Assembly (NCBI RefSeq): GCF_018531465.1
Contig: NZ_JAHDTF010000003.1
Location: forward strand, 310,001-374,000
DNA from: Sphaerisporangium fuscum
GTDB taxonomy: Bacteria > Actinomycetota > Actinomycetes > Streptosporangiales > Streptosporangiaceae
Direction of reading: 5' to 3'
Length of the DNA: 64,000 nucleotides
The notes beneath the pieces were generated by a model. That model was not told the DNA's origin and searched no databases. It worked only from the letters and a program-made list of their open reading frames with translations. Every line of letters begins with the position of its first letter. The first letter of the stretch is position 1. The position numbers and the translations under genes were made by a program. This document shows, piece by piece, positions 36,757 to 46,500 of this stretch.

Positions 36757-37863
36757 ATGTCCGTGAGGACACATCCCCAGGTGGTCGACGGCCTTCTTCC
36801 CTCGCCCGCCCCCGTGCGCTTCGTCGACGAGGACGGCAAGCCCCTCGAACCGCCCGCCGGTTACCGGGCGCCAGGGGACGAGCAGCTGCTGGAGGCGTAC
36901 CGCCGGATGGTCCTGGGCCGGCGCTTCGACCGCCAGGCGACCGCGCTGACCAAGCAGGGCAGGCTCGCCGTGTACCCCTCCAGCCGCGGCCAGGAGGCCT
37001 GCCAGATCGCCGGGGTGCTCGCGCTGCGCGAGGACGACTGGCTGTTCCCCACCTACCGCGACTCGGTGGCCCTGGTCTCCCGCGGCATCGACCCCGTCGA
37101 GGTGCTCACCCTGCTGCGGGGCGACTGGCACTGCGGCTACGACCCGGTGGCCACGCGCGTCGCCCCGCAGTGCACGCCGCTGGCCACCCAGACCATCCAC
37201 GCGGTGGGCCTGGCCGAGGCGCTCCGCCGCAAGGGCGAGGACGCCGTCGTGATGGCCTTCATCGGCGACGGCGGCACCAGCGAGGGCGACTTCCACGAGG
37301 CGCTCAACTACGCCGCGGTGCTGCGCGCCCCCGTCGTGTTCTTCGTCCAGAACAACAAGTACGCGATCTCGGTACCGCTGGCCAGGCAGACCGCGGCCCC
37401 CGCGCTCGCCTACAAGGGGATCGGCTACGGCATGCGGTCCGAGCAGGTGGACGGCAACGACCTCGTCGCGGTGCTGTCGGTGCTGACCGAGGCGGTGCGG
37501 CACGCGCGGGAGGGCGGCGGCCCGTTCCTGGTGGAGGCGCACACCTACCGCATGGACTCGCACACCAACGCCGACGACGCCACCCGCTACCGCACGAGCG
37601 AAGAGGTCGAGCAGTGGGAATCGGCCGACCCCCTCGCCCGCCTGGAGACCTACCTGCGCGACCGGGGGGCGCTCGACGCGGAGGGGGTCGCCGCGGCGAA
37701 CCAGGCCGCCGAGGAGTTCGCCGCCCGCCTCCGCGACGCGATGAACACCGATCCGGAGACGGACCCGTTCGAGCTGTTCGACCACGTCTTCGCCGACCCC
37801 ACCCCCCAGTTGCGCGAGCAGCGGGCCCTGCTCGCGTCCGAGCTGACCGCCACGGAGGACTGA
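36757..37863 (+). CDS. bkdA: Branched-chain 2-oxoacid dehydrogenase E1 alpha subunit
   Basis: A 368-residue thiamine-diphosphate enzyme subunit. The TPP/Mg motif is GDGGTSEGDFHEALNYAAVL ending in VQNNKYAIS, and the phosphorylation-loop region is YRMDSHTNADDATRY. The ATG is chosen over an upstream TTG frame extension with no ribosome site. With E1 beta it decarboxylates branched-chain 2-oxoacids, feeding degradation and iso/anteiso fatty acid primers. The next gene begins one base after its stop. Confidence 0.92.
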   Translation: MSVRTHPQVVDGLLPSPAPVRFVDEDGKPLEPPAGYRAPGDEQLLEAYRRMVLGRRFDRQATALTKQGRLAVYPSSRGQEACQIAGVLALREDDWLFPTYRDSVALVSRGIDPVEVLTLLRGDWHCGYDPVATRVAPQCTPLATQTIHAVGLAEALRRKGEDAVVMAFIGDGGTSEGDFHEALNYAAVLRAPVVFFVQNNKYAISVPLARQTAAPALAYKGIGYGMRSEQVDGNDLVAVLSVLTEAVRHAREGGGPFLVEAHTYRMDSHTNADDATRYRTSEEVEQWESADPLARLETYLRDRGALDAEGVAAANQAAEEFAARLRDAMNTDPETDPFELFDHVFADPTPQLREQRALLASELTATED

Positions 37864-37864
37864 G

Positions 37865-38881
37865 ATGACCGCGATGACGATGGCGCAGGCGCTGAACACC
37901 GCCCTGCGGGACGCGTTGCGCGAGGACGAGCGGGTTCTCGTCTTCGGGGAGGACGTGGGACCGCTCGGCGGGGTCTTCCGCATCACCGACGGGCTGACCA
38001 AGGAGTTCGGCGAGGAGCGGTGCTTCGACACCCCGCTCGCCGAGTCGGGGATCGTCGGCCTGGCCGTGGGCATGGCGATGGGCGGCTTCCGGCCCGTGGT
38101 GGAGATGCAGTTCGACGCCTTCGCCTACCCGGCCTTCGAGCAGATCGCCTCGCACGTCGCCAAGACCCGCAACCGCACCCGCGGCCGGCTGTCGCTGCCG
38201 ATGGTGATCCGGATCCCGTACGCGGGCGGCATCGGCGGCGTCGAGCACCACTGCGACTCCAGCGAGGCCTACTACGCCCACACCCCCGGCCTGAAGGTCG
38301 TCACGCCCGCGACCCCGGACGACGCGTACTGGCTGCTGCGCGACGCCATCGCCGACCCCGATCCGGTGATCTTCATGGAGCCCAAGCGGCTGTACTGGTC
38401 GAAGGGCGAGACCACCCCCGGCGACCGGCGCGCCGCGGGCTTCGGGCGGGCGGCGGTACGGCGCGAGGGACGTGACGCGACGCTCGTCGCCTACGGGCCC
38501 GGCGTCCCGGTGGCGCTCGAGGCGGCCGAGACCGCGGCCCGCGACGGCGTCTCCCTGGAGGTGGTGGACCTGCGCACGCTCGTCCCGTTCGACGACGAGA
38601 CCGTCGTGTCCTCGGTGCGCAAGACGGGACGCTGCGTGGTGATCCAGGAGGCCCAGGGATTCGCCGGAGTGGGCGCCGAGATCGTGGCACGCGTCCAGGA
38701 ACGCTGCTTCCACTCGCTCGCCGCCCCCGTGCTGCGCGTCACGGGCTTCGACATCCCCTACCCGCCCCCGAAACTGGAGCACTCACACCTGCCGGACGCC
38801 GACCGGGTCCTCGACGCGGTCGACCGGCTCCAGTTCGAGGACGAGCCCGACGTCCTGCACCTGGTCCGGGAGGCATCATGA
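37865..38881 (+). CDS. bkdB: Branched-chain 2-oxoacid dehydrogenase E1 beta subunit
   Basis: A 338-residue transketolase-like subunit. Family blocks include VLVFGEDVGPLGGVFRITDGL, FDTPLAESGIVGLAVGMAMGG, EMQFDAFAYPAFEQI and VVTPATPDDAYWLLRDAI, and the C-terminal DLRTLVPFDDETV. Full length. It completes the E1 heterotetramer and overlaps the E2 start by 4 bp. Confidence 0.93.
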   Translation: MTAMTMAQALNTALRDALREDERVLVFGEDVGPLGGVFRITDGLTKEFGEERCFDTPLAESGIVGLAVGMAMGGFRPVVEMQFDAFAYPAFEQIASHVAKTRNRTRGRLSLPMVIRIPYAGGIGGVEHHCDSSEAYYAHTPGLKVVTPATPDDAYWLLRDAIADPDPVIFMEPKRLYWSKGETTPGDRRAAGFGRAAVRREGRDATLVAYGPGVPVALEAAETAARDGVSLEVVDLRTLVPFDDETVVSSVRKTGRCVVIQEAQGFAGVGAEIVARVQERCFHSLAAPVLRVTGFDIPYPPPKLEHSHLPDADRVLDAVDRLQFEDEPDVLHLVREAS

Positions 38882-40179
38882 CCACCGCTCCCGCGCGCCA
38901 GGTTTTCCGCCTGCCCGACCTGGGGGAGGGCCTGACCGAAGCCGAGATCATCGAATGGAAGGTCGCCGCCGGCGACACGGTCGAGGTCGACCAGATCGTG
39001 GTGGAGGTCGAGACCGCCAAGGCGGTCGTGGAGGTGCCGATCCCCTACGCGGGCATCGTGACGCGCCTGCACGCGGAGGCGGGCGGCGTCCTGTCGGTGG
39101 GCGAACCCCTCATCGAGGTCGGCCCGGCCGACGCCGCGGAGGTCCACCCCGCGGCGGCCCGCTACCGCGAGGAGGAACAGGCCGGCTCCGGCAACGTCCT
39201 GATCGGCTACGGCACCGGCCACGCCTCCGGCACGCGCCGGCGCCGCCACGGCCGCTCCCGGCCCGCCGCCGGGACGGCCCCCGCGACCGGCACGCCGCAG
39301 GCCCCTCGCGTGATCTCCCCGCTCGTCCGCAGGATCGCCCGCGAGCACGGAGTCGATCTCGCCGGCGTCAGCCCCAGCGGGCCGCACGAGGTGATCCTCC
39401 GCCGCGACGTCGACCGGGCCATCGCCCGCGGGACGGCCGAGAAGCCCGCGCCCCCCTCCTCCCCGGCCGGGACGGCCAAAGCCCTCACGGCGGAACGGAT
39501 CCCCCTGCGCGGGCTGCGCCGCGCGGTGGCCGACAAGCTGAGCCGCAGCCGCAGCGAGATCCCCGACGCCACCACCTGGGTGGACGTCGACGCCACCGGC
39601 CTGCTGGAGGCGAAGAACGCGCTCCGGCAGACCCAGCCCGAGCTCGGAGTGGGGCTGCTGGCCATGCTCGCCCGCATCTGCGTCGAGGGACTGCGGCGGT
39701 TCCCGGAGCTGAACTCCACCGTCGACACCGGCCGGAGCGAGATCGTCCGGTACGGGCACATCAACCTCGGCTTCGCCGCGCAGACCGACCGCGGTCTCGT
39801 CGTGCCGGTGGTCCGGGACGCGCACCTGATGACGACCGCCCGGCTCGCCGCGGAACTGACCCGGCTCACCGGCCTGGCGCGCTCGGGCAAGCTGCCTCCC
39901 GAAGCGCTCACCGGAGGGACGTTCACGCTGAACAACTACGGGGTCTTCGGAGTGGACGGATCAACCCCGATCATCAACCATCCCGAAGCGGCGCTCCTCG
40001 GCGTCGGCCGCATCATCGACCGGCCCTGGGTGACCGGCGGCACCCTCACGGCGCGCAAGATCACCCAGCTGTCCCTCACCTTCGACCACCGGGTCTGCGA
40101 CGGCGGCGTCGCCGGCGGCTTCCTGCGCTACGTGGCGGACTGCGTGGAGAACCCGGCGATCCTGCTCGCCCACGCGTAG
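38878..40179 (+). CDS. bkdC: Branched-chain 2-oxoacid dehydrogenase E2 (dihydrolipoamide acyltransferase)
   Basis: A 433-residue E2 core protein. One N-terminal lipoyl domain carries the modified Lys in VEVETAKAVVEVPIPY; an Ala/Pro/Arg-rich linker follows, then a peripheral-subunit-binding domain (ISPLVRRIAREHGVDLAGV) and the acyltransferase domain with the catalytic LTFDHRVCDGG. It transfers the branched acyl group to CoA. No E3 lipoamide dehydrogenase lies beside it; the cell presumably uses a shared one. A strong hairpin follows. Confidence 0.93.
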   Translation: MTTAPARQVFRLPDLGEGLTEAEIIEWKVAAGDTVEVDQIVVEVETAKAVVEVPIPYAGIVTRLHAEAGGVLSVGEPLIEVGPADAAEVHPAAARYREEEQAGSGNVLIGYGTGHASGTRRRRHGRSRPAAGTAPATGTPQAPRVISPLVRRIAREHGVDLAGVSPSGPHEVILRRDVDRAIARGTAEKPAPPSSPAGTAKALTAERIPLRGLRRAVADKLSRSRSEIPDATTWVDVDATGLLEAKNALRQTQPELGVGLLAMLARICVEGLRRFPELNSTVDTGRSEIVRYGHINLGFAAQTDRGLVVPVVRDAHLMTTARLAAELTRLTGLARSGKLPPEALTGGTFTLNNYGVFGVDGSTPIINHPEAALLGVGRIIDRPWVTGGTLTARKITQLSLTFDHRVCDGGVAGGFLRYVADCVENPAILLAHA

Positions 40180-40196
40180 CCCGCGACGCGCCGGCC

Positions 40197-40254
40197 GAGC
40201 CGCGGCATGCATCTCCGGGCACGACGACGTGGACGCAGATGCCGGCCGCGGCTC
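40197..40254. terminator. Long stem-loop between convergent bkdC and SARP genes
   Basis: GAGCCGCGGCATGCATCT pairs with AGATGCCGGCCGCGGCTC over 18 positions with two mismatches and a 22-base loop. It starts 18 bases past the bkdC stop. The 195-bp convergent spacer holds no gene that I can support. Confidence 0.7.
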
Positions 40255-40374
40255 CGTCGTCGCGGCGGCGTGAGGGCCGGCGCAGGTGGCGAGCGTCTCC
40301 TCCCGATCCCGAGCGCGACGACGGGAGCGGCGAGTGACGGCTCTCGAGCACCGCCGTCCGGCCGGCGATCACCT

Positions 40375-43200
40375 TCACGCCGTCGCGGCCGCGTATTCGG
40401 CGGCGGCCTTCGCCCTCACGTATGTCACACCGAGCGTGTCGGCGATCGCCACGGCGGCCTTGGCGCAGTTCACCGCTGTGACCGTGGCGCCGAGCAGCCG
40501 CCATGTCCGGGCCAGGGCTATGAGAGACGTCGTCTCGCCTCTCCGGTACCGGATCCGGCGCGCGCGTTCGACGCTGCAGGTAAGCACGTCCGCCGCATCC
40601 TTCAGGCGGCCGAGGTCGATATAGATCAACCCGAGCCGCTGCAGCGTCGCGCTTCCGTTGTAGTCGTCGTTGGCCTCGTCGTACCAGGCCAAGGCCTTCT
40701 CGGTGAACCGGATGGCTTCGTCGTACCGGCCGAGCTGATGGTACGCCTGGCCCAGGGCGCTCAACGCGAACACCTCGCCGACCGCGGCGCCGATCTGCCC
40801 GGCCACCGCCCGTTGCCGCTCCAGGCACGCGATCGCCTCGTCGGAGCGGTTCTGCAGGAGGTAGGCGACCCCCAGGTTGCCCAACGCCCGCTGCTCGCCG
40901 AACCGGTCACCGAGCTCGCGGCAGATGGGCAGTTCGGCGGCGAGGTGCGTTTCGGCCTCATCGGGGCGGCCGGCCAGCGAAAGAGCGAGGCCGATGATGC
41001 CGTTGGCGTACGCTTCCGAGCGCCGGTCACCCAGCCGCCTGGCCAGGGAGACGGCCCGTTCGTTGAGTTCGATCATGTCGTGTGGGTAGCCCTCCATCAC
41101 CAGGAACCAGTGCAGCGCCAGGGTCAGCCCGACACCGAGGCGGGCGTGTTCGTCCGGGCCGTGCCATGACTGCCGGATCAGGGCCAGGATGTTCGCCCGT
41201 TCCGTCTCCAGCCAGCGGCGGGCTTCATCGGGGCCGGCGAACGGGCGCCGGGCCGCGGGGACGTCCGGGACGGGGTAGTGGGTGCGGCTCGGATAGGCCA
41301 GGTGGGTCGCGCTGCGGGTGGTGGCGAGGTAGTGACCGAGCAGCCGGGTGACCGCGACGGTGGCTTCGCGGGCAGGAATCGTCTCGGCGGCCAGCTCGTG
41401 GGTGAACAGCCGGACCAGGTCGTGCATCTGGTAGCGGTCGGCCCCCGACGGCTCGACCAGGTGGGCGTCCAGCAGGCGCTCGATCATCCGCTCCGCTTCG
41501 GTCGCCGAGGTGCCGGCCAGTGATGCGACGACGTCGGCGTCCATGTCGGTTACGGGACTCAGGCCGATCATGCGCAGCGCCCGCGCGGCCGCTCGGTCGC
41601 CCGGATCCTCGCTGCGTTGCAGGATCGTGTGGCTCAGAGCGAGGCTGCTGCGCACGGCGAGGTCGCCCGCGGCCAGTTCGGTGAGCCGGTGCCGCTCGTC
41701 GTCGAGGCGGTCCACCAGGCAGCGGACGGGCCAGTTCGGCCTGGTCTTGAGCCGGGAGGCGGCGACGTGGAGACCAAGCGGCAGATGGTCGCACAACTCG
41801 GCGAGGCGACCGGTGGCCGATGGATCGGCCGCCGCACGGGCGTCTCCGATCAGAGCCGCGAGCATCGCACGCGCGGCGTCCGGGTCGAGCGGGCCCAGGC
41901 GAAGATGAGTGGCACCGTTGAGCGTGGTCAGGCCGGCGCGGCTCGTGACGAGCACGGGCGTGCCGGCCGTGCCCGGTAACAGCGGACGCACCTGCGCCGC
42001 GGCCGCGGCGTTGTCCAGCAGGATCGCCATGCGCCGGCCGGCCACCAGGCTGCGGAACACCGCTGCCGCCTCGTCGACGTCGGAGGGAACGTCCGCCGCT
42101 GCGACGCCGAGTGCGCGCAGGAACCGCCCCAGGGCCTCGCCGGAGGCGAGCGGCTCCACTCCGGACGTCGCACCTCGCAGGTTCACATACAGATGCCCGT
42201 CCGGTAGGTACGCGGACCAGAGGTTCACCGCCCGCACCGCCAGCGCCGACTTGCCCGCACCGGGCGGGCCGTGGATGACGACCGCCGGAGCCGTGCCGGC
42301 CACGTCGCCTGGTGCCAGCACACCGCCCAGCGCGGCAAGCTCGTCGTCGCGGCCGACGAAAGTGGCGACGTCGGGGGGGAGCTGCCGTGGCCTGATGGCG
42401 GCGTCGAGCCGGGCCTCTGCGATGGCCACCCCGAAGGACGCGGTCAGTGCCGGATCCGAATGGAGGATCCGGCTCTGCAGAGTCCGCAGTGGAGCACTCG
42501 GCTCGATACCGATCTCGTCGATCAGGTGATCGCGCAGGCGCTGGTAGGCGGCGAGCGCATCGGCCTGCCGACCGTCCCGGTACAACGCGAGCATCAACTG
42601 CCCCCACAGCCGCTCGCGCAAGGGACGCCGGACGACCCAGCTCTGCAACTCCCCAACGACCTCGGTGTGCCGGCCCAGGGCAAGACGGGCGTCGAAAAGC
42701 TCCTCCACCGCTGTCAGCCGTTGCTCTTCCAGTCGCTGCGCGGTGGAGACGAGCGCATCGGTCGTGAGCGGCACGTTCTCCAGCACCGCCCCCCGCCACA
42801 GGCTCAGCGCCTCTTGCAGCCGGCTCGCCGCCGCCCCGGAGTCGCCCCGGCAGCGCACATCGGCACTGTCGGCGATCAGCCGCTCGAACGCCAGCATGTC
42901 CAGGCGCTCCGGCGGGACGACGATCGTGTAACCGTGTGGGTCGGTCATGATCGGCGCAGTCGCCGGATCGGCCGGCGCCAGCAGGCGACGCAGCGACCAT
43001 ACGTACGTCCGCAGATTCGACAAGGCCGATTCCGGTGGACGGGGCCCCCACAGGCCGTCCACCAGACTCTCCACCGAAACCAGCGTGTTGGCTCTGGCCA
43101 AAAGAATAGCAAGGAGGAGGCGGAGTTTCGGGCGGCCGATTTTCACATCGCTTCCGTCGGCCCCGGTCACCTCCAGCGGCCCAAGCAGACGGAACTGCAT
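40375..43200 (-). CDS. AfsR/SARP-family transcriptional regulator with NB-ARC and TPR domains
   Basis: A 941-residue regulator with start set by GGGAGCGCGG-ATG; an ATG four codons upstream is the alternative. Domains in order: OmpR-like SARP DNA-binding domain (1-95, MQFRLLGPLEVTGADGSDV), bacterial transcriptional activation domain (100-247), NB-ARC ATPase (P-loop IHGPPGAGKSALA near 305-315, LILLDNA-type Walker B as MAILLDNAA, then HLRLGPL), and TPR repeats (about 650-930). Codon 408 is a rare TTA. It is divergent from the RHS operon across a direct-repeat region, so it likely activates it. No antibiotic biosynthesis genes are in the window. Confidence 0.92.
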   Translation of the reverse strand: MQFRLLGPLEVTGADGSDVKIGRPKLRLLLAILLARANTLVSVESLVDGLWGPRPPESALSNLRTYVWSLRRLLAPADPATAPIMTDPHGYTIVVPPERLDMLAFERLIADSADVRCRGDSGAAASRLQEALSLWRGAVLENVPLTTDALVSTAQRLEEQRLTAVEELFDARLALGRHTEVVGELQSWVVRRPLRERLWGQLMLALYRDGRQADALAAYQRLRDHLIDEIGIEPSAPLRTLQSRILHSDPALTASFGVAIAEARLDAAIRPRQLPPDVATFVGRDDELAALGGVLAPGDVAGTAPAVVIHGPPGAGKSALAVRAVNLWSAYLPDGHLYVNLRGATSGVEPLASGEALGRFLRALGVAAADVPSDVDEAAAVFRSLVAGRRMAILLDNAAAAAQVRPLLPGTAGTPVLVTSRAGLTTLNGATHLRLGPLDPDAARAMLAALIGDARAAADPSATGRLAELCDHLPLGLHVAASRLKTRPNWPVRCLVDRLDDERHRLTELAAGDLAVRSSLALSHTILQRSEDPGDRAAARALRMIGLSPVTDMDADVVASLAGTSATEAERMIERLLDAHLVEPSGADRYQMHDLVRLFTHELAAETIPAREATVAVTRLLGHYLATTRSATHLAYPSRTHYPVPDVPAARRPFAGPDEARRWLETERANILALIRQSWHGPDEHARLGVGLTLALHWFLVMEGYPHDMIELNERAVSLARRLGDRRSEAYANGIIGLALSLAGRPDEAETHLAAELPICRELGDRFGEQRALGNLGVAYLLQNRSDEAIACLERQRAVAGQIGAAVGEVFALSALGQAYHQLGRYDEAIRFTEKALAWYDEANDDYNGSATLQRLGLIYIDLGRLKDAADVLTCSVERARRIRYRRGETTSLIALARTWRLLGATVTAVNCAKAAVAIADTLGVTYVRAKAAAEYAAATA

Positions 43201-43559
43201 CCGCGCTCCCATCTATCGAAGAAGGTCAGCTTATTAACCGTTTCGGCTCCGGTGAAGAACCTTTGACGTTCATGTTTCACGTGGCCGGCCAGGGGCCGGC
43301 CGGTGGGACCGGCCTGGTGTATCCGTTTTAGATCACGGGTGTATCCGCTCCGGCTACGTTCAGCGGGACCCGAAGGCCTCTATTGCCCACCCGGCGCCTT
43401 TTGTTCCCAACTGGTCGCCGTCGCCATTCAGTGATTTCACTCGTGCACGGAAAGCCGGGGAGGGCTGATGCCCTCGCCGCGCCCGATGTCGCTCTGACAA
43501 ACATTTCGTCTCGCCGGCGTCCGGAACATGATTGCCGGGCGGCGCTGCCGGAGGTGCTC
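43201..43559. promoter_or_regulatory. Divergent SARP/RHS intergenic region with 22-bp-phased direct repeat
   Basis: Two copies of GGTGTATCCG (43316-43325 and 43338-43347) lie 22 bases apart, two helical turns, on one face of the DNA. SARP regulators bind direct repeats spaced by 11 or 22 bases next to the -35 region. A GC hairpin-like run of GGCCGGCC repeats (43282-43315) precedes them. The RHS start is about 210 bases downstream, preceded by AT-rich stretches; the spacer otherwise holds no supported gene. Confidence 0.5.
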
Positions 43560-46500
43560 ATGGTGCGTTGGATTGGACGGCTGCTTTCGGTGGGAATCGC
43601 CCTGATGTTGCCGTTGTCGACGTGCGGCGGGACATCACTGGCCGCCGGGAAAAGAGGGCAGGCGGCCGTCTCACGGCCGGAACCCGTCAAGGTCGAGGCC
43701 GCCGGCAGGCGGGCGGTGCCCGTTGACGCCGAAGCCAAGGACGTGCTGCGCGAGACACCGAAGGTGGTGTGGCCGTCCGCCTCGACGATCCGGGTGGACC
43801 AGGGCGACGTCCGTGTCGAGGTGCTCGATCGGGCGGCGGCGGCCAAGGCCGATGTGTCCGGGGTCTTGTTTCACACGACAGCGACAAGCGAATCAGGCCC
43901 GAAATCAGCGGCGAACGCGAATGAAGCAGAGAGAACGGCCCGCATCACCATCGATTACGGTGGATTCGCGCACGCGTACGGAGGCGACTGGGCGACTCGC
44001 CTGTCCGTCATGCGCCTGGGGAAGAACGGTGAGCGCACGCGCGTGCCGGCCGCGAATGACATGGCCCGGCAGACCTTGACCGCCCGCGTCGCGGATGCCG
44101 AGGGCCTGTACGCGCTGACGTCCACGGCGAGCGGCCCGATGGGCTCGTACGCCCCGACCTCCCTCGCCCCCACCGCGATCTGGCAGGTCGGCCTGCAGTC
44201 CGGCGACTTCGAGTGGTCGTATCCGATGCGCGTCCCGCCCGTACCCGGCGGGGCGCCCGACCTGGCGCTGTCGTACAGCTCGGGAGGAATCGACGGGCAC
44301 GCCGCGGCGACGAACAACCAGCCGAGCTGGGCGGGCGAGGGGTTCGACCTCAACGCGGGTGGCTACATCGAGCGGTCGTACAAACCGTGCAAGGAGGACG
44401 GGCAGGCGGCCTCCGGCGACCTGTGCTGGGGCTCCTACAACGGCAAGGTCGCCCAGAGCGTGACGGCGATCCTGCCCGACCTGACGAGCGAGCTGGTCCT
44501 CGACGAGCGCACCTCGGTCTGGAAGGCCGAACGGGACAGCGGATACCGCGTGGAACTGCTGACCAGCACGACCAACGGCAACGGCGACGACAACGGCGAG
44601 TACTGGCGGCTGACCGGCCCGGACGGCACCCAGTACTTTTTCGGGCGTAACCGCCTTCCCGGCTGGGCGGCGGGCAACCCGGAGACGAAATCGGTGCTGA
44701 CGGTGCCGGTGTTCGGCAACAACTCCGGCGAGCCGTGCAGTTCGGCCACGTTCGCCACATCCTCCTGCTCACAGGCCTACCGCTGGTACCTCGACTACGT
44801 CGTGACCCCGCACGGCGACGTGACCTCCTACTTCTACGAGCAGGAGGCCAACTACTACGCGAAGAACGGCGGCACGCCGGTCGCCTACGCGCGCGCCGGC
44901 CATCTCGGCCACATCGACTACGGCCAGCGAGACGGCCAGGTCTTCTCGACGGCGCCGGCCGCCCGCGTCGTCTTCACCCCGGCCGGCCGCTGCCTCGACG
45001 GGTCCGCCTGTACGCAGCAGACGCCGCAGGACTGGCCGGACACGCCATGGGACCAGGCGTGCGGCGCGGCCTCCTGCCCGGTCGCGTCGCCGACCTTCTG
45101 GACGTCCCAGCGCCTCGCCAAGATCACGACGCAGGTCAGGGACGGCACGATGTTCCGTGACGTCGACTCCTGGACCCTGAACCACCAGTACCCGCGCACC
45201 GGCGACGCCGGAAGCCCGATGCTGTGGCTGAACTCGATCGCCCACTCGGGCCACGTCGGCGGCGGAACGTCATCGCTTCCGGCCGTCCGCTTCGACGGCG
45301 ACAGCTTCCCGAACCGCGTCGTCTCCGACCCGGTCGACCAGCTGGCCTTGAAGAAGCGCCGTGTGACGAAGATCTACAACGAGCTCGGCGGTGTCGTCGA
45401 GGTCACCTACGCGCCGAACGAGTGCACGACGACCGCGCTGCCGGCCCCCGACAGCAACACCAAGCGCTGCTTCCCGGAATACTGGGTCCCCGAGGGCGCC
45501 CCCGCTCCGAAACTCGACTTCTTCCACAAGTACGTCGTCAACCAGGTCACCGAGCGGGATCTGGCCGGCCTCAACACGCCGAAGGTCACTTCGTACCAGT
45601 ACATCGGCGGCGCGTGGGCACACGACGATCTCGAGATGGTGCCGGACGCGCGTAAGAGCTGGGGGCAGTGGCGCGGTTTCCTGCGCGTGAAGGTGCGTAC
45701 GGGCAGCGCGGCCCTCGGCGTGCCGCAGACGCTGACCGAGCACCTCTTCCTTCAGGGCATGGACGGCGACCTCAACGCCGACAACACGCACAAGCACGCC
45801 GAGGTCGTCGACTCCAGAGGCGTCAGCACGCCCGACCTCCCGGTCAGGCGCGGGTTCAGCCGGGAGACGGCCACCTACGAGGGGGACGGCGGCGCCCTCG
45901 TCTCGATGTCGCTCAACGACCCCTGGGAGTCGTCCGCTCCGACAGCGCAGCGCGCCCGGTCGTCTGGAACGCTCGCGGCCTACCTCACCGGGGTGAAGCG
46001 CGTGCGGACCCGCACCGCGCTGGCCGAGGGGGGATACCGCGATACCGATCAGCAGATCGACTACGACGACTACGGATTCCACCGGCAGACGAACGACCTC
46101 GGTGACGTCTCGACGGCGGCCGACGACGAGTGCACGAAAGTGTCCTACGCCAGGAACACCGACGCCTGGATTCTCTCGACGATTTCCCGGGTCGAGAAGT
46201 ACGGGGCGGCCTGCGACGCGACGCCCTCCTTCCCGGCGGACGCGATCTCCGACACGCGGTACTTCTACGACGGCTCGGCGACCCTTGGAGCCGCCCCCAC
46301 GAAGGGGGACGCGACCAGGCGGGAGGAACTGTCCGACTGGTCCTCGGGCCCGGTCTACACACCCGTCTCGCGGGCGTCGTACGACGCGCACGGCCGGGTG
46401 GTGGAGGAGTACGACGCGAGGGACGCGAAGACGACGACCACCTACACCCCCGCGACCGGCGGGCCCGTGACGAAGGTGACGACGGTCGACCCGCTCGGCC

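Noticed and set aside
40255-40374. Short frames between bkdC and the SARP gene
   Set aside because: Arg/Ala-rich translations with no ribosome site; the spacer is convergent and holds a terminator.
40375-43200. SARP regulator as sign of an antibiotic gene cluster
   Set aside because: No polyketide, peptide-synthetase, terpene or RiPP genes are present in the window.
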